38,732 nt of DNA, from contig JAUIAS010000030.1 of assembly GCA_030425395.1 (NCBI GenBank), forward strand, positions 1-38,732, read 5' to 3'. The stretch's first letter is position 1, and each line of letters starts with the position of its first letter. The notes beneath the pieces were generated by a model. The model saw only the letters and a program-made list of their open reading frames with translations. It ran no database searches and had not been told where the DNA came from. Below are positions 38,708 to 38,732 of this stretch, in pieces. A program made the translations under genes and the position numbers. The stretch is from Alphaproteobacteria bacterium. Lineage in GTDB: Bacteria > Pseudomonadota > Alphaproteobacteria > Rhodobacterales > Rhodobacteraceae.

Positions 38708-38732
38708 GGGAACGGAGGGTGATGCGATTTGC

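Larger units (their letters stand above)
38404..38732. other. Non-coding AT-rich end region, likely rRNA-operon leader
   Basis: No gene is present. From left: a perfect DnaA-type box (TTATCCACA on minus, 38464-38472) beside a partial one; a T-rich stretch at 38560-38640 unlike the rest of the window; then a promoter-like pair and a long hairpin. The layout resembles the upstream region of Rhodobacteraceae 16S rRNA genes as I recall them; the rRNA itself would lie past the end of the window. Confidence 0.4.

Overview
The window looks like chromosomal DNA of a marine alphaproteobacterium of the Rhodobacteraceae (Roseobacter group). The evidence is high GC content, the close similarity I recognise by eye to Rhodobacterales proteins (LeuBCD, RsfS/RlmH, a DinB with an N-terminal zinc finger, a 41-residue L36), and the metabolic set: glycolate oxidase, creatinase, an SBP56-type methanethiol oxidase and MsrPQ. 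I see no transposase, phage gene, CRISPR array or plasmid replication gene. This is an ordinary core and accessory chromosomal stretch.

Layout. 1-553: no convincing gene apart from one tiny Cys-rich ORF; it adjoins the 3' end of a tRNA-Pro(CGG) gene (554-630, minus). 757-8972: the leucine branch, leuB and then (after an inserted block) leuC, a DXD glycosyltransferase and leuD, all minus. Between leuB and leuD lie a LysR regulator, a divergent NAD(P)-binding epimerase, and a membrane protein/EEP nuclease-like pair. The epimerase and EEP genes converge and overlap by 160 bp. 9485-10315: rsfS-rlmH (ribosome silencing, 23S rRNA methylation), abutting a convergent DUF599 gene. 11100-15122: glycolate oxidase glcDEF. 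15234-16046: secreted trypsin-like protease. 16179-16631: small heat-shock protein with a sigma-32 promoter and a ROSE-like RNA thermometer. 16726-20447: gabD (minus), an arylformamidase-like hydrolase and creatinase. 20536-26009: a ferric-iron ABC permease and, 2.7 kb away on the other strand, its likely periplasmic binding protein; between them is a translationally coupled amidohydrolase/COG0523 GTPase pair. 26112-26472: rpmJ and tRNA-Val(GAC) with its promoter. 26531-29635: N-formylglutamate amidohydrolase family gene, dinB, pyrF. 29843-32461: clpB behind a second sigma-32 promoter. 32496-38403: a sulfur/redox cluster consisting of DUF302 protein, methanethiol oxidase and membrane protein on minus, with an FMN glutamate-synthase-like protein and msrP-msrQ on plus. 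38404-38732: AT-rich leader that looks like an rRNA-operon promoter region running off the window.

How the genes work together. LeuCD and LeuB run consecutive steps of leucine synthesis. GlcDEF oxidises glycolate to glyoxylate. Hsp20 and ClpB form a disaggregation pair, and both carry a sigma-32-type promoter with the same 15-nt spacer and the same CCCATCT -10 element. The iron-binding protein has two TGA-N9-TCA-like sites upstream, consistent with iron-responsive control, while its permease starts 17 nt after a strong terminator. The methanethiol oxidase gene sits 3 nt from a membrane-protein gene, suggesting a functional unit; MsrPQ next door repairs oxidised methionine in the periplasm.

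The items I find most worth a second look are the heat-shock control region of hsp20, the long antisense overlap at 3742-3901, the displaced rsfS start with a leader ORF, the metal-GTPase/amidohydrolase pair with a palindromic operator, and the mtoX-membrane protein unit.
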